A stretch of 24,237 nt of DNA from Prado023 sp964638055 (GCA_964638055.1 CAZWXF010000038.1:1-24237); one strand, 5' to 3'; counted from the first letter of the stretch, positions 6,656 through 17,279 are shown. Program-made: numbers and translations. Notes: generated from the letters alone by a model not told the origin.

Positions 6656-7651
6656 ATGCCACCCACCTCTGACCTGCGCTCGTGGGTCTCCGCCGCAGCC
6701 GGTGGGGACCCACGAGCGGTGGGCCGGCTCATCTCCGTGGTGGAGGACGGGTCGCCTCGGGTGCGCGAGCTCATGGCGCTGCTCGTGGAGGCGGGCGGCC
6801 GTGCCGTTGCCCCTGAGGAGGCTGCCCGTCGCGACGTCCATGTCGTCGGGCTGACCGGGGCCCCCGGTGTCGGGAAGTCCACGTCGGTCGCGGGGCTCAT
6901 CGCTGCGTTCCGCGCCCAGGGCAGGCGGGTCGGCGTCCTGGCGGTGGACCCGTCCTCGCCGTTCTCCGGTGGTGCCCTGCTCGGCGACCGGATCCGGATG
7001 CAGGACCACGCCACCGATCGCGAGGTCTACATCCGCTCCATGGCCTCCCGTGGTCACCTGGGCGGACTCGCGGCGGCAGCTCCCCAGGCGGTGCGCGTCC
7101 TGGCCCTGGCCGGCTGCGACCCGGTGCTGGTGGAGACCGTCGGCGTGGGCCAGTCAGAGGTCGAGGTGGCCGGTGCCGCGGACACCACGGTCGTCCTGCT
7201 GGCCCCCGGGATGGGGGACGGCATCCAGGCGGCGAAGGCCGGCATCCTGGAGGTCGGCGACGTCTTCGTCGTCAACAAGGCAGACCGTGAGGGTGCCGCC
7301 CTGACGATGCGCGAGCTGCGTCACATGATCTCGCTGGGACGCGCCGAGCGTGGGCCCGGCTCGTGGACCCCTCCGGTCATCTCGACGGTCGCCAGCCGGG
7401 GCGAGGGCCTGACCGACCTCGTGGGGAAGCTGGCCGAGCACCGGGAGTGGCTGGCCACATCCGGTGAGGGGCAGCGTCGTCGGCAGGCACGGGCGCGTCG
7501 TGAGATCGAGGGAATCGCCATGGGGGCGCTGCTCGCGCGCATCAATCTCGGCTCCGGCAGCCTGGTCGAGCAGCTCAGCCGCGACGTCGCGGCCGACGAG
7601 CTCGATCCGTTCGCGGCCGCCGATGAGCTCCTGGCCTCGGTCGCGTCCTGA
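6656..7651 (+). CDS. meaB: Methylmalonyl-CoA mutase-associated GTPase MeaB
   Basis: A 331-residue G3E-family P-loop GTPase that guards B12-dependent acyl-CoA mutases: it gates cofactor loading and protects against inactivation. Visible are the Walker A GAPGVGKST (68-76), LAVDPSSPFSGGALLGDRIRM (95-115), the switch segment ETVGVGQSE (160-168) and the base-specificity motif NKAD (207-210). A helical N-terminus and a C-terminal arm match stand-alone MeaB/ArgK proteins. ATG 6656 has GGGAG at 5 nt spacing. It probably shares a transcript with the thiolase (42 nt apart). The mutase subunit gene icmA follows about 1 kb downstream on the same strand, separated by a repeat array and a gene on the other strand. 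Its client could be IcmA/IcmB or a mutase encoded elsewhere. Confidence 0.93.
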   Translation: MPPTSDLRSWVSAAAGGDPRAVGRLISVVEDGSPRVRELMALLVEAGGRAVAPEEAARRDVHVVGLTGAPGVGKSTSVAGLIAAFRAQGRRVGVLAVDPSSPFSGGALLGDRIRMQDHATDREVYIRSMASRGHLGGLAAAAPQAVRVLALAGCDPVLVETVGVGQSEVEVAGAADTTVVLLAPGMGDGIQAAKAGILEVGDVFVVNKADREGAALTMRELRHMISLGRAERGPGSWTPPVISTVASRGEGLTDLVGKLAEHREWLATSGEGQRRRQARARREIEGIAMGALLARINLGSGSLVEQLSRDVAADELDPFAAADELLASVAS

Positions 7652-7992
7652 CGGGTTGGAGCACCTGCGCCGAGCGGGCCGATCCGTGGGCGCGAGCGGA
7701 CAGGGTCGGCGCGGGCTCCGAGGGAGTCGCTGTTCGTCGGCAGTGAGGATGACCGGCCTCGTCTCGACTGGCTCGACCGGCGTGGTCTCGACGGGCTCGA
7801 CCAGCGGGGGTCTCACGGGCTGGTCTCGACGGGCTCGACCAGCGGGGTCTCGTCGGGCTCGACCAGCGGGGTCTCGACCGGCGGCGTCGTCGGTCGAGCT
7901 TGTCGAGACCACGACCCACTAGCCACGAAGGGCGACCGGATGCCCGCCAAGGGCGAGCGCCGATACGGGCGGAGCCGAGCTGCAGCGTGCGC
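7652..7992. repeat. Intergenic region with repeat array 2 (7761-7910)
   Basis: Five copies in the orientation GGTCTCGACGGGCTCGACC start near 7761, 7784, 7822, 7846 and 7870 (the last is partial), mostly 24 bp apart. One full copy in the other orientation lies at 7892-7910. A broken fragment is at 7809-7821. This is the element of array 1, here mostly in the opposite orientation and again closed by one inverted copy, so a long hairpin can form. It lies between the convergent meaB and SnoaL-like genes. I see nothing else in the stretch. Confidence 0.85.
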
Positions 7993-8403
7993 TCAGGACG
8001 GGATGGCGCCGAGCTGCTGCATGAGCTTCAGGGTGTCCGCGACGCCCCAGTGCTCCGCGACCCTGTCCCCGTCGAACCTCATGATGTCGACCAGCTCGAA
8101 GTCGAAGGACTTGCCCTGGGCGGGCAGCCCCATGAAGTCGGTCCCGGTGTGCGTGCCGTGCATCCGGATGCGGATGACGCTGCGGTCGCTGCCGAGGATG
8201 ACGTCCTCGGGGTCGAGGCGCACGTCCGGGAAGGCGTCGAACGTCGCCTGGAACCACTGGCGCACCCCCTCGACGCCGCTGGCGCCCCCCGGAAGGTCCT
8301 CGTGCTCGACGAAGTCCGCCGTGAGGTGCGTGACGAAGCAGTCGAGGTCGTGGCGGTTGAGGTCGGAGTACAGCTCCTCGGTGATCTCCTTCATGCCTGG
8401 CAT
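7993..8403 (-). CDS. SnoaL-like / ester cyclase family protein
   Basis: A 136-residue NTF2-like protein of the SnoaL/ester-cyclase group. The recognisable core runs FVEHEDLPGG - GVRQWFQATFDAFPDVRLDPEDVI - GTHTGTDFMGLPAQGKSFDFELVDIMRFDGDRVAEHWGVADTL, where the His/Asp near AEHWGVAD are the residues usually tied to catalysis. There is no signal peptide. ATG 8403 is chosen because TACCGT ends 7 nt upstream; the in-frame ATG at 8394 has no better site. It lies on the strand opposite to meaB and icmA and next to a repeat array, so it looks like an insertion into the mutase cluster. Family members range from polyketide cyclases to small-molecule hydrolases, so no substrate can be named. Confidence 0.78.
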   Translation of the reverse strand: MPGMKEITEELYSDLNRHDLDCFVTHLTADFVEHEDLPGGASGVEGVRQWFQATFDAFPDVRLDPEDVILGSDRSVIRIRMHGTHTGTDFMGLPAQGKSFDFELVDIMRFDGDRVAEHWGVADTLKLMQQLGAIPS

Positions 8404-8410
8404 GGGCTTC

Positions 8411-8416
8411 ACGGTA
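8411..8416 (-). promoter_or_regulatory. -10 hexamer TACCGT of the SnoaL-like gene
   Basis: On the minus strand TACCGT ends 7 nt before the ATG at 8403, and no Shine-Dalgarno is present, again suggesting a leaderless transcript. Confidence 0.4.
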
Positions 8417-8437
8417 CGCGCCACGAGCCTCCCTGGT

Positions 8438-8483
8438 AAGGCCCCGACGTGGGCGCTCCGAAGGCCCCGACGCGGGCTGCGTG
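8438..8483. repeat. Short direct repeat upstream of icmA
   Basis: The 12-mer AAGGCCCCGACG occurs at 8438-8449 and 8461-8472, a 23-bp period. It lies in the divergent intergenic region between the SnoaL-like gene and icmA and may be regulatory or chance. Confidence 0.35.
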
Positions 8484-8577
8484 CATCGCTGCGGCTGCCG
8501 GAATCGTCGATCAGATGCTGCAAGATCGATCCGCCCGGGCGGTCCCGGCGCCGGCGTTCGGCGGCGCGGTCACGGGG

Positions 8578-8583
8578 TAACCT
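8578..8583 (+). promoter_or_regulatory. Candidate -10 hexamer TAACCT of icmA
   Basis: TAACCT lies 55 nt before the icmA ATG, within an imperfect dyad (GGTCAC GGG GTAACC, 8569-8583). A weak -35 TTCGGC lies at 8557-8562. The downstream leader carries AGGAGG at 8628-8633, 5 nt before the ATG. Confidence 0.35.
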
Positions 8584-8638
8584 GAAGGGAGGATCGCAGC
8601 GCCGCGCCGAGATCGGCGCGTGGCACCAGGAGGGTGGC

Positions 8639-10333
<1,695 letters not shown>

Positions 10334-10339
10334 TCAGCC

Positions 10340-11898
10340 TCAGGCCGAGCGTGCCGCCTCGAGCAGCTCGGCCAGGGTCGCCTGGATGCCGGCTGTCACC
10401 TCGTGGACGGCGTCGGACATCCCCTCCCCGCCGCTGATGCCGAACTGCAGCACCCCGTTGTACGAGAAGATCGCGGCGCTCAGCCGTAGCGGGGCGCCGA
10501 GGGGGAGGACAGGGGCGAGGGTCAGCACCTCGCGACCGAACACGTAGATCGTGAAGGGCGGCCCGGGCACGTTGGTCACCAGGGAGTCGATGAACGCGCT
10601 GCCGACGGCCCCGGTCAGGTTGGCCACGGCGAACGTCTGCACGAAGGCGGGGACGGTCCGGTCGACGATCGCCTGTGCGGGGCTGCCGACCGCCGCGATC
10701 CCCAGGTCCTTGACCGAGTCGATGTGCTCCCTGACGTCAGCCAGCCGGGCGGGCGCTGGCCCGCCGATGGGCAGGACGACGAGCAGGGCGCTGACCTGGT
10801 TGTTGGAACGCAGGTCCCCGGGCGATCGCAGGGACAGCGGGATCGCCACGCGCAGGCTCTCCACCTGCTGACCCATGCTGGCCAGCACGTTGGCGTAGCC
10901 GCCCGCCATCAGCGTCATGACGACGTCGTTGACCGTCCCTCCGAGGTTGCTGCGGATCTCGCGCACGTCGGACAGGCTCACCTGCGTCGTCGCCCAGCTG
11001 CGTCCCAGGCCGGGATCGCCGGAAAGGGGCCCGGGCTTCGCCGGCAGGTGGGCGCTGAGGGCGTCGATCGCCTTGGCGGCCGCGTCAGAAGCCGACTGCA
11101 GGGCCTCCGCGCTGGCCGACTGCGAGGTGAACGTGCGAAGGGCCCGCAGTACCAGCTCACCGCCCTGCTTGGCAGCCACCACGACGCGGGACGCCGAGCT
11201 GTCGTCCCCGTCGCCCCCCGACTGCCGGGACTGCTTGAACGCCTGCATCATCTCGTCGAGGGCGTCGGTCAGGGTCATCTCCCCGTCGGGATCGACGTCG
11301 ATCATCCGACCCGTCAGCAGCAGGCCGCCCTGCCCGTCGGCCACGGCGTGGTGCAGCCGGGTCAGCAATGCCCAGGTGTCGTCCTGCAGCCCCGTGATCA
11401 TCGTCGAGTCCCAGAGGGGAAGCTCGGGGTCCATCGGGATCGCGAGGATCTCGGCGACGGCGGCCTCCAGCTCGGCCTGGCCACCGGGGGCGGGAACCGA
11501 CAGCTGACGGACCTGAGTGGTCAGGTCGGGCTCCGCCTCCTCCCACGTCGCCTGNNNNNNNNNNNNNNNNNNNNNNNNNNNNNNNNNNNNNNNNNNNNNN
11601 NNNNNNNNNNNNNNNNNNNNNNNNNNNNNNNNNNNNNNNNNNNNNNNNNNNNNNACAGCTGACGGACCTGAGTGGTCAGGTCGGGCTCCGCCTCCTCCCA
11701 CGTCGCCTGGCGGACGCGCAGCGTGCTGGGCGTGAGCCTCTCGCGCATCCTCCCGCTGGCCCGCGAGGCGACGAAGTCCCGGTACTCCTGCAGGGTGGGG
11801 GCCGGTCCCGCCAGGACGACCAGGCCACCCACGGCGAGGGGCGGACCGTCCTTCTCCATGTCCATCCACACGGCATCCATGCTGCTCAGACGTGTCAT
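10340..11898 (-). CDS. WS/DGAT wax ester synthase / diacylglycerol O-acyltransferase, interrupted by a false gap
   Basis: This enzyme joins acyl-CoA to diacylglycerol or fatty alcohol to make storage lipid and acts at the membrane or lipid body. The family opening LSSMDAVWMDME, the catalytic HHAVADG (residues 131-137 after repair) and the C-terminal DUF1298-like part (VTNVPGPPFTIYVFGREV) are all seen. As given, 100 N at 11555-11654 break the frame. The 55 bases before the N run equal the 55 after it; removing 155 nt gives one intact frame of 467 residues, the family's usual length, with continuous PxLTTQVRQLSVPAPGG. ATG 11898 is the start. It is convergent with icmA (6 nt apart) and divergent from the thioredoxin gene. 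Triacylglycerol or wax ester specificity cannot be told apart from sequence. Confidence 0.9.
11500..11709. other. False scaffold gap 2: 100 N flanked by identical 55-bp ends
   Basis: The N run is 11555-11654. Bases 11500-11554 and 11655-11709 are identical (55 bp). An exact 55-bp end overlap is what a de Bruijn assembler with k = 55 leaves between adjoining contigs. Collapsing the repeat restores the acyltransferase frame, which is independent evidence that nothing is missing. Confidence 0.92.
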
Positions 11899-12021
11899 GG
11901 GCACAGTGTTCCACTCCGGAATCCCCGAAACCCGGGTCACGAAGGGGCTTGCGGCGGCCCATCCTGCTGGGCGGACACCAGGCGGGGTGCGGCGGTGAGC
12001 AGCGATGGGAGAATGCCCGCC

Positions 12022-12960
12022 ATGGCAAACATCTCCGCCTACGGCGCCGTCGACCTGGCGGCCCTTGCGGCAGCCCGTGAGGCCCAGGAGCAGGCGCAGC
12101 AGCGTGCCGCCACCAGGGCGTCCGACCCCGCGGCCGCGGCCCCGGTCGTCATCGAAGTGACGGACGCCTCCTTCCAGGCCGACGTCATCGACACCTCGAT
12201 GCAGGTCCCTGTCGTCCTGGACCTGTGGGCCACCTGGTGCGGCCCGTGCAAGACGCTCTCGCCGATCCTCGAGCGCCTGGCAGAGGAGTACGCGGGGCGT
12301 TGGCTCCTGGCGAAGATCGATGTGGACGCGAACCCCGGCATCTCCCAGGCCTTCCAGGTGCAGTCGATCCCCAGCATCTTCGCCGTGGTGGGTGGCCGAC
12401 CCCTCCCGCTGTTCCAGGGCGCCCTGCCGGAGCCCCAGGTCCGGGCGTTCATAGAGGAGCTGCTCAAGGTCGCGGCCGCGAACGGGATCTCCGGCAAGCT
12501 GTCGGCGCCCTCCGGCGACGCGCAGCCCGAGGAGCCGGAGCCCCCGGAGGACCCCCGCATGTCAGCGGCCTACGACGCGATCGAGCTGGGGGACTGGGCA
12601 TCGGCGCGCGCGGCGTACAAGTCGATCCTCGATGTCGCACCGAAGGATCCCGTTGCTCGGGCGGGCCTGGCGCTGGTCGGGGTCTTCGAGCGTGTCGATG
12701 GCGCAGATCACGCTGTGATCCTTGCGACGGCCGATCGGAATCCGGACGACACCGCCGCGCAGGAGCGCGCCGCCGACGTGCTGGTGCTCGACGGCCGCCC
12801 CATCGAGGCCTTCGCCAGGATGATCGGCGCGATCCGGTTCAGCTCGGGGCCCGATCGCGATCGGCTGCGCACGCACCTGCTCGACCTGTTCGAGGTGGTC
12901 GGGCAGGACGATCCCGCGGTGGCCCGCGCCCGCATGGACCTGGCGAACGCGCTGTTCTGA
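12022..12960 (+). CDS. ybbN: Thioredoxin-domain tetratricopeptide protein (YbbN/CnoX type)
   Basis: A 312-residue cytoplasmic protein. An Ala/Gln-rich N-terminus (1-40) precedes a thioredoxin fold with WCGPC (Cys73, Cys76), KIDVDANP and cis-Pro117 in SIPSIF. An acidic, proline-rich linker (about 165-180) and C-terminal TPR-like helices (AYDAIELGDWASARAAYKSILDVAPKDPVARAGLA onward) follow. Unlike E. coli CnoX, whose site lacks the CXXC pair, both cysteines are kept, so redox activity is plausible beside holdase function. ATG 12022 has GGGAG about 10 nt upstream; ATG 12013 and GTG 11995 are alternatives. It is convergent with glgB. The same gene lies between thiolase and glgB/glgE in mycobacteria. 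Confidence 0.88.
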   Translation: MANISAYGAVDLAALAAAREAQEQAQQRAATRASDPAAAAPVVIEVTDASFQADVIDTSMQVPVVLDLWATWCGPCKTLSPILERLAEEYAGRWLLAKIDVDANPGISQAFQVQSIPSIFAVVGGRPLPLFQGALPEPQVRAFIEELLKVAAANGISGKLSAPSGDAQPEEPEPPEDPRMSAAYDAIELGDWASARAAYKSILDVAPKDPVARAGLALVGVFERVDGADHAVILATADRNPDDTAAQERAADVLVLDGRPIEAFARMIGAIRFSSGPDRDRLRTHLLDLFEVVGQDDPAVARARMDLANALF

Positions 12961-13025
12961 CGCTCCGCGCACTCAGCCCTGCGCGAGCCAGCCCCGCGCG
13001 AGCCGATGTTCCCTTCTCGACCCGA

Positions 13026-15296
13026 TCAGTCGGAGTCGGCTCCCGGTGCTCCCGGCTCGGGCTCGTGGCGCAGCCACACGGTCGACAGCGGCGGCAGTGT
13101 GAGGGCCGCCGAGGCCGGGCGTGAATGCCACGGGCGGTCCTCGGCAGTGACCCCGCCCAGGTTCCCGACCCCCGACCCGCCATAGGCGGCCGCGTCGGTG
13201 TTGAGAATCTCGGCCCACCGGCCGGCGACCGGCAGCCCGAGCCGGTAGTCGGCGCGGACCACGGGCGAGAAGTTCGTCACCGAGGCCACGATGGAGCCGT
13301 CCGAGCCGTAGCGCAGCCAGGAGAAGACATTGCCGGCCGCGTCGTTGGCGTCGATCCACTGGAAGCCGTCGGGCGAGCTGTCCATCGACCACAGCGCCGG
13401 CGTCGCGCGGTAGGCGGCGTTCATGTCACGGACGCAGTGCTGGACGCCGTAGTGGTCCTGGTAGTCGGTGAGCCACCACTCCAGACCTCGCTCCTCGCTC
13501 CATTCCGAGGTCTGCCCGAACTCCTGGCCCATGAAGAGCAGCTGCTTGCCGGGGTGCGCCCACATGTATCCCAGGTAGGCGCGCAGGTTGGCCATCTTCT
13601 GCCAGCGATCGCCGGGCATCTTGGCGACCAGCGACCCCTTGCCGTGGACCACCTCGTCGTGCGAGATGGGCAGGCAGAAGTGCTCGCTCCAGGCGTAGAC
13701 CATGGCGAACGTCATCTCGTTGTGGTGCCACATGCGGTGGACGGCCTCGCGGGAGACGTACCCCAGCGAGTCGTTCATCCAGCCCATGTTCCACTTCAGG
13801 CCGAAGCCCAGTCCGCCGAGGTACGTGGGGCGGGTGACCCCCGGCCAGGACGTCGACTCCTCGGCGACCGTCACGATCCCGGGCGTGCGCTTGTAGACGG
13901 TCGCGTTCATCTCCTGCAGGAAGGACACCGCGTCGAGGTTCTCCCGGCCGCCGAACTGGTTGGGCAGCCACTCGCCCTCTTTGCGCGAGTAGTCCAGGTA
14001 GAGCATCGAGGCAACGGCATCCACCCGCAGGCCGTCGATGTGGAACTCCTCCAGCCAGTAGATCGCATTCGCGACGAGGAAGTTGCGGACCTCGGTGCGA
14101 CCGAAGTCGAAGACGTAGGTGCCCCAGTCCATCTGCTCGCCGCGACGCGGATCGGCGTGCTCGTAGAGCGCGGTGCCATCGAAGCGGGCGAGGGCCCAGA
14201 CGTCCTTGGGGAAGTGGGCCGGGACCCAGTCCAGGATGACTCCGATGCCGGCCTGATGGAGCCGGTCGACGACGTGGCGGAAGTCGTCGGGCTTGCCGAA
14301 ACGGGATGTCGGGGCGAAGTAGGAGGTCACCTGGTAGCCCCACGAGGGCGAGTACGGATGCTCGGAGACCGGCATGAACTCGACGTGGGTGAAGCCGAGC
14401 TCCGTCACGTAGGTGACGAGCTCCTCGGCGAGCTGGTGGTAGTCCAGGCCGGGCCGCCATGACCCGATGTGGACCTCGTAGACGCTCATCGGCGAGGCAA
14501 GGACGTCGGTCTCGGCACGTTGTTCGAGCCACTCCTCGTCCGCCCACTCGTAGCCCGACGTGTAGACCACCGAGGCCGTGGCCGGGGGGACCTCGGTGTG
14601 GAAGGCCAGCGGATCGGCCTTCTCCCGCCACACCCAGTCCTTGCCCAGGATCGAGAACTTGTACTTCGTGCCGTCACCGATGTTCGGAACGAAGAGCTCC
14701 CAGATGCCGGTCGCGCCCAAGGAGCGCATCGGATGGCCCACGCCGTCCCAGCCATTGAAGTCGCCCACCAGGCGCACACCCTCGGCATTGGGCGCCCAGA
14801 CCGCGAACGATGTCCCCGTGATCGGTCCGAAGGCGCTGTCGTAGGTGTGCACGTGTGACCCGAGGGTCCGGAAGAGCTCCTCGTGCCGGCCCTCGCCGAT
14901 CAGGTGCAGGTCGAGGTCGCCGACCGTCGGCAGGAACCGGTAGGGATCGTCGGACGGGATGATGCCCGCGCCGTAGTCGACGTCGATCTTGTAGTCCGGC
15001 ACGTCGGGCACGGGCAGGACCGCCACCCACACGCCCCGGTGCTCATGGGTCATGGGGACGCGCTGCTCGCCCATGACGACGACGACGTCCTTGGCCATGG
15101 GACGCAGGACGCGCACCGTGACCGAGCCGTCATGGGGATGGGGCCCGAGGATCGAGTGCGGGCTGTGGTGGGCGCCGTCCACCAGCCGGTCGATGGCACC
15201 GTGGTCGACCGGATGCCGCGCTGCCCCTCGGGGCGGCGTGTCGGTCTTGGAGACCTTCGACCCTTGCTTGCGTGCCTTGCCGTTCGTGGGGGTCAT
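13026..15296 (-). CDS. glgB: 1,4-alpha-glucan branching enzyme
   Basis: A 756-residue GH13 enzyme that moves alpha-1,4 chain segments to alpha-1,6 branches in glycogen-like glucan. An N-terminal extension (1-60, basic then HHSPHSILGPHPH) and a beta-sandwich module (about 150-245, FAVWAPNAEGVRLVGDFNGWDG) precede the barrel. The nucleophile is Asp426 (GLRVDAVASMLY), the acid/base Glu479 (VAEESTSWPG) and the third carboxylate Asp547 (SHDEVVHGKGS); their spacings of 53 and 68 equal those in the E. coli enzyme (405, 458, 526). The ATG overlaps the glgE stop (ATGA), so the two are coupled. Basic lysines near the start (KARKQGSKVSK) are poorly conserved. It is convergent with the thioredoxin gene, 65 nt away. 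Confidence 0.96.
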   Translation of the reverse strand: MTPTNGKARKQGSKVSKTDTPPRGAARHPVDHGAIDRLVDGAHHSPHSILGPHPHDGSVTVRVLRPMAKDVVVVMGEQRVPMTHEHRGVWVAVLPVPDVPDYKIDVDYGAGIIPSDDPYRFLPTVGDLDLHLIGEGRHEELFRTLGSHVHTYDSAFGPITGTSFAVWAPNAEGVRLVGDFNGWDGVGHPMRSLGATGIWELFVPNIGDGTKYKFSILGKDWVWREKADPLAFHTEVPPATASVVYTSGYEWADEEWLEQRAETDVLASPMSVYEVHIGSWRPGLDYHQLAEELVTYVTELGFTHVEFMPVSEHPYSPSWGYQVTSYFAPTSRFGKPDDFRHVVDRLHQAGIGVILDWVPAHFPKDVWALARFDGTALYEHADPRRGEQMDWGTYVFDFGRTEVRNFLVANAIYWLEEFHIDGLRVDAVASMLYLDYSRKEGEWLPNQFGGRENLDAVSFLQEMNATVYKRTPGIVTVAEESTSWPGVTRPTYLGGLGFGLKWNMGWMNDSLGYVSREAVHRMWHHNEMTFAMVYAWSEHFCLPISHDEVVHGKGSLVAKMPGDRWQKMANLRAYLGYMWAHPGKQLLFMGQEFGQTSEWSEERGLEWWLTDYQDHYGVQHCVRDMNAAYRATPALWSMDSSPDGFQWIDANDAAGNVFSWLRYGSDGSIVASVTNFSPVVRADYRLGLPVAGRWAEILNTDAAAYGGSGVGNLGGVTAEDRPWHSRPASAALTLPPLSTVWLRHEPEPGAPGADSD

Positions 15297-17272
15297 GGCA
15301 TCCTCTCGAGGACGACAGCGTGGGCGACGTTGGCGGTGGGTTCCAGCAGGACGTAGTTCTGGTTCCCCCACGACCACGATCCGCCCGTGATCAGGTCCGT
15401 GGCCACGACGCGGTCTGTGTCCGGGAAGCCGAGTGCGGCCAGATCCAGGTGCAACAGGCCCGATTCGGCGCCATCGGGGTTGAGCGAGCAGATGATCACG
15501 AGGACGTCGTCGCCGGCGACCTTGGACCACGCGATGATCTGGGGGTTGTCGACGCGGAGGAAGCGCAGGTTGCGGATCTCCTGGAGTGCCGGATGCTCCT
15601 CGCGAAGGCGGTTGAGCAGCGTCAGGTACGGCATGAGGCTGGTGTGCGAGGCGGCGGCCCAGTCGCGGGGGCGGTACTGGAACTTCTCGGAGTCCAGGTA
15701 CTCCTCCTTGCCCGGAGCCAGGGCCTTGTGCTCGAAGATCTCGAATCCGGCGTACACGCCGTAGGTGGGTGCGAGCAGCGCCGCCAGCGTGGCCCGGATG
15801 GCGAAGGCCGCGCGGTTGCCCGACTGCAGGTGGAACGGGTTGATGTCGGGGGTGTTGACGAAGCAGTTGGGCCGCATGTAGTTGGCCGCGAACGTGCTCA
15901 GCTCCGTGAAGTACTCCTCGATCTCCCACTTCGTCGTGCGCCAGGTGAAGTACGTGTAGCTCTGCTGGAACCCGACCGTGCCCAGGGTGCGCATCATCGC
16001 CGGCCGCGTGAACGCCTCGGCGAGGAAGAGCACGTCGGGATCAGTCGCGTAGATCCGCGCGAACAGGACCTCCCAGAACGGCACCGGCTTGGTATGCGGG
16101 TTGTCGACGCGGAAGATCCGCACGCCCTTGGACATCCACAGCCGCAGGATCCGCTCGCACTCGTCGACCAGGCCGTCGAAGTCGGCGTCGAAGAAGATGG
16201 GATAGATGTCCTGGTACTTCTTGGGCGGGTTCTCGGCGTAGGCGATCGTGCCGTCGGCACGGGTCACGAACCAGTCGGGATGGGCAGGCACCCAGGGATG
16301 GTCGGGCGAGGCCTGGAGCGCGAAGTCCAGGGCGATCTCGAGGTTGTTCTCGGCGGCGACCGCCATGAAGTGCTCGAAGTCCTCCATGGTGCCCAGGTCC
16401 GGGTGGACCGCGTCATGCCCTCCGGCGGGCGAGCCGATCGCCCAGGGCGATCCCGGATCGTCCGGACCGGGGGTGAGGGTGTTGTTGGGACCCTTGCGGA
16501 ACGTGAAGCCGATCGGGTGGATCGGGGGGAGGTACACGACCTGGAAGCCCATCGCCGCCACACCGGGCAGGCGCTTCGCGGCGGTCCGGAAGGTCCCTGA
16601 GCGCGGGGGATTGAGCGTGGCTCCCTCCGAGCGCGGGAAGAACTCGTACCAGGCACCGTAGAGCGCGCGGCGACGCTCGACCCGAACCGGGAAGGGGCCC
16701 TCCCAGTGGGGGAGCTCCCGGAGGGGATGGGATGCCAGTGCGTCCTGGACCGCGGGGGCCTCGGCCGCGTAGAGGCGCTGCTGGGCCGTCTCGGCGGTGT
16801 CGCGCATCGCGGCGGCACCGGCGGTGAGAACCTTCCGGGCGTGGTCGTCGATCGCCTCGGCCGCGGCCCGGTCCAGCACGCGGGCGCCCTCCTCGAGCTC
16901 GAGCTCGACGTCGATGCCCGCGGGCAGCTTGATCTCGGCCTTGTGCTTCCAGGTCTCGTACGGGTCGCCCCACGAGATGACGTAGTAGGCCCAGTCGCCC
17001 TCACGGTCCAGACGCGCGTCGACGCGCCAGCGATCCGGTTGGAGGGGACCCACTTTCGCCATGCGAAGCAGCGGAGCGTCGGGGGAGCCGATGGCGAAGT
17101 CGGTGCCCTCGAAGCCGGGGGGCACGAACTGGACCTCGACGCTCATCTCGTCGTGGCCCTCGCGGAAGGCCGTGACAGATATGGGGAAGGTCTCGCCGAC
17201 AACTGCCTTGGCCGGGTAGCGGCCAAGTTCGACCACCGGATCGATGTCAATGATGGGGTAGCGTCCGGTCAC
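15293..17272 (-). CDS. glgE: Alpha-1,4-glucan:maltose-1-phosphate maltosyltransferase
   Basis: A 659-residue GH13_3 enzyme that extends alpha-1,4-glucan with maltosyl units from maltose-1-phosphate. An N-terminal beta-sandwich (to about 120), a helical insert (130-185) and the barrel are seen. The catalytic residues are Asp390 (FRVDNPHTKP), Glu419 (LAEAFTRP) and Asp476 (NTPDINPF), each four below the Streptomyces coelicolor GlgE numbers 394, 423 and 480, with KYQDIYPIFF before them. GTG 17272 is the chosen start; TAGCGT ends 7 nt upstream and there is no ribosome site, so it is probably leaderless. It is followed directly by glgB. No treS, pep2, glgC or glgM is present here, so the maltose-1-phosphate source lies elsewhere. 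Confidence 0.96.
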   Translation of the reverse strand: MTGRYPIIDIDPVVELGRYPAKAVVGETFPISVTAFREGHDEMSVEVQFVPPGFEGTDFAIGSPDAPLLRMAKVGPLQPDRWRVDARLDREGDWAYYVISWGDPYETWKHKAEIKLPAGIDVELELEEGARVLDRAAAEAIDDHARKVLTAGAAAMRDTAETAQQRLYAAEAPAVQDALASHPLRELPHWEGPFPVRVERRRALYGAWYEFFPRSEGATLNPPRSGTFRTAAKRLPGVAAMGFQVVYLPPIHPIGFTFRKGPNNTLTPGPDDPGSPWAIGSPAGGHDAVHPDLGTMEDFEHFMAVAAENNLEIALDFALQASPDHPWVPAHPDWFVTRADGTIAYAENPPKKYQDIYPIFFDADFDGLVDECERILRLWMSKGVRIFRVDNPHTKPVPFWEVLFARIYATDPDVLFLAEAFTRPAMMRTLGTVGFQQSYTYFTWRTTKWEIEEYFTELSTFAANYMRPNCFVNTPDINPFHLQSGNRAAFAIRATLAALLAPTYGVYAGFEIFEHKALAPGKEEYLDSEKFQYRPRDWAAASHTSLMPYLTLLNRLREEHPALQEIRNLRFLRVDNPQIIAWSKVAGDDVLVIICSLNPDGAESGLLHLDLAALGFPDTDRVVATDLITGGSWSWGNQNYVLLEPTANVAHAVVLERMP

Positions 17273-17279
17273 GCTGGCG

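Noticed and set aside
1..7910. CRISPR array
   Set aside because: The repeated units are 24-31 bp in all, the linkers are themselves similar rather than unique spacers, orientation flips, and no cas gene is present.
11502..12028. Reading through the N run as one continuous minus-strand protein
   Set aside because: 155 nt is not a multiple of three, so the frame after the N run is wrong; the real N-terminal part is in the frame starting at 11898.
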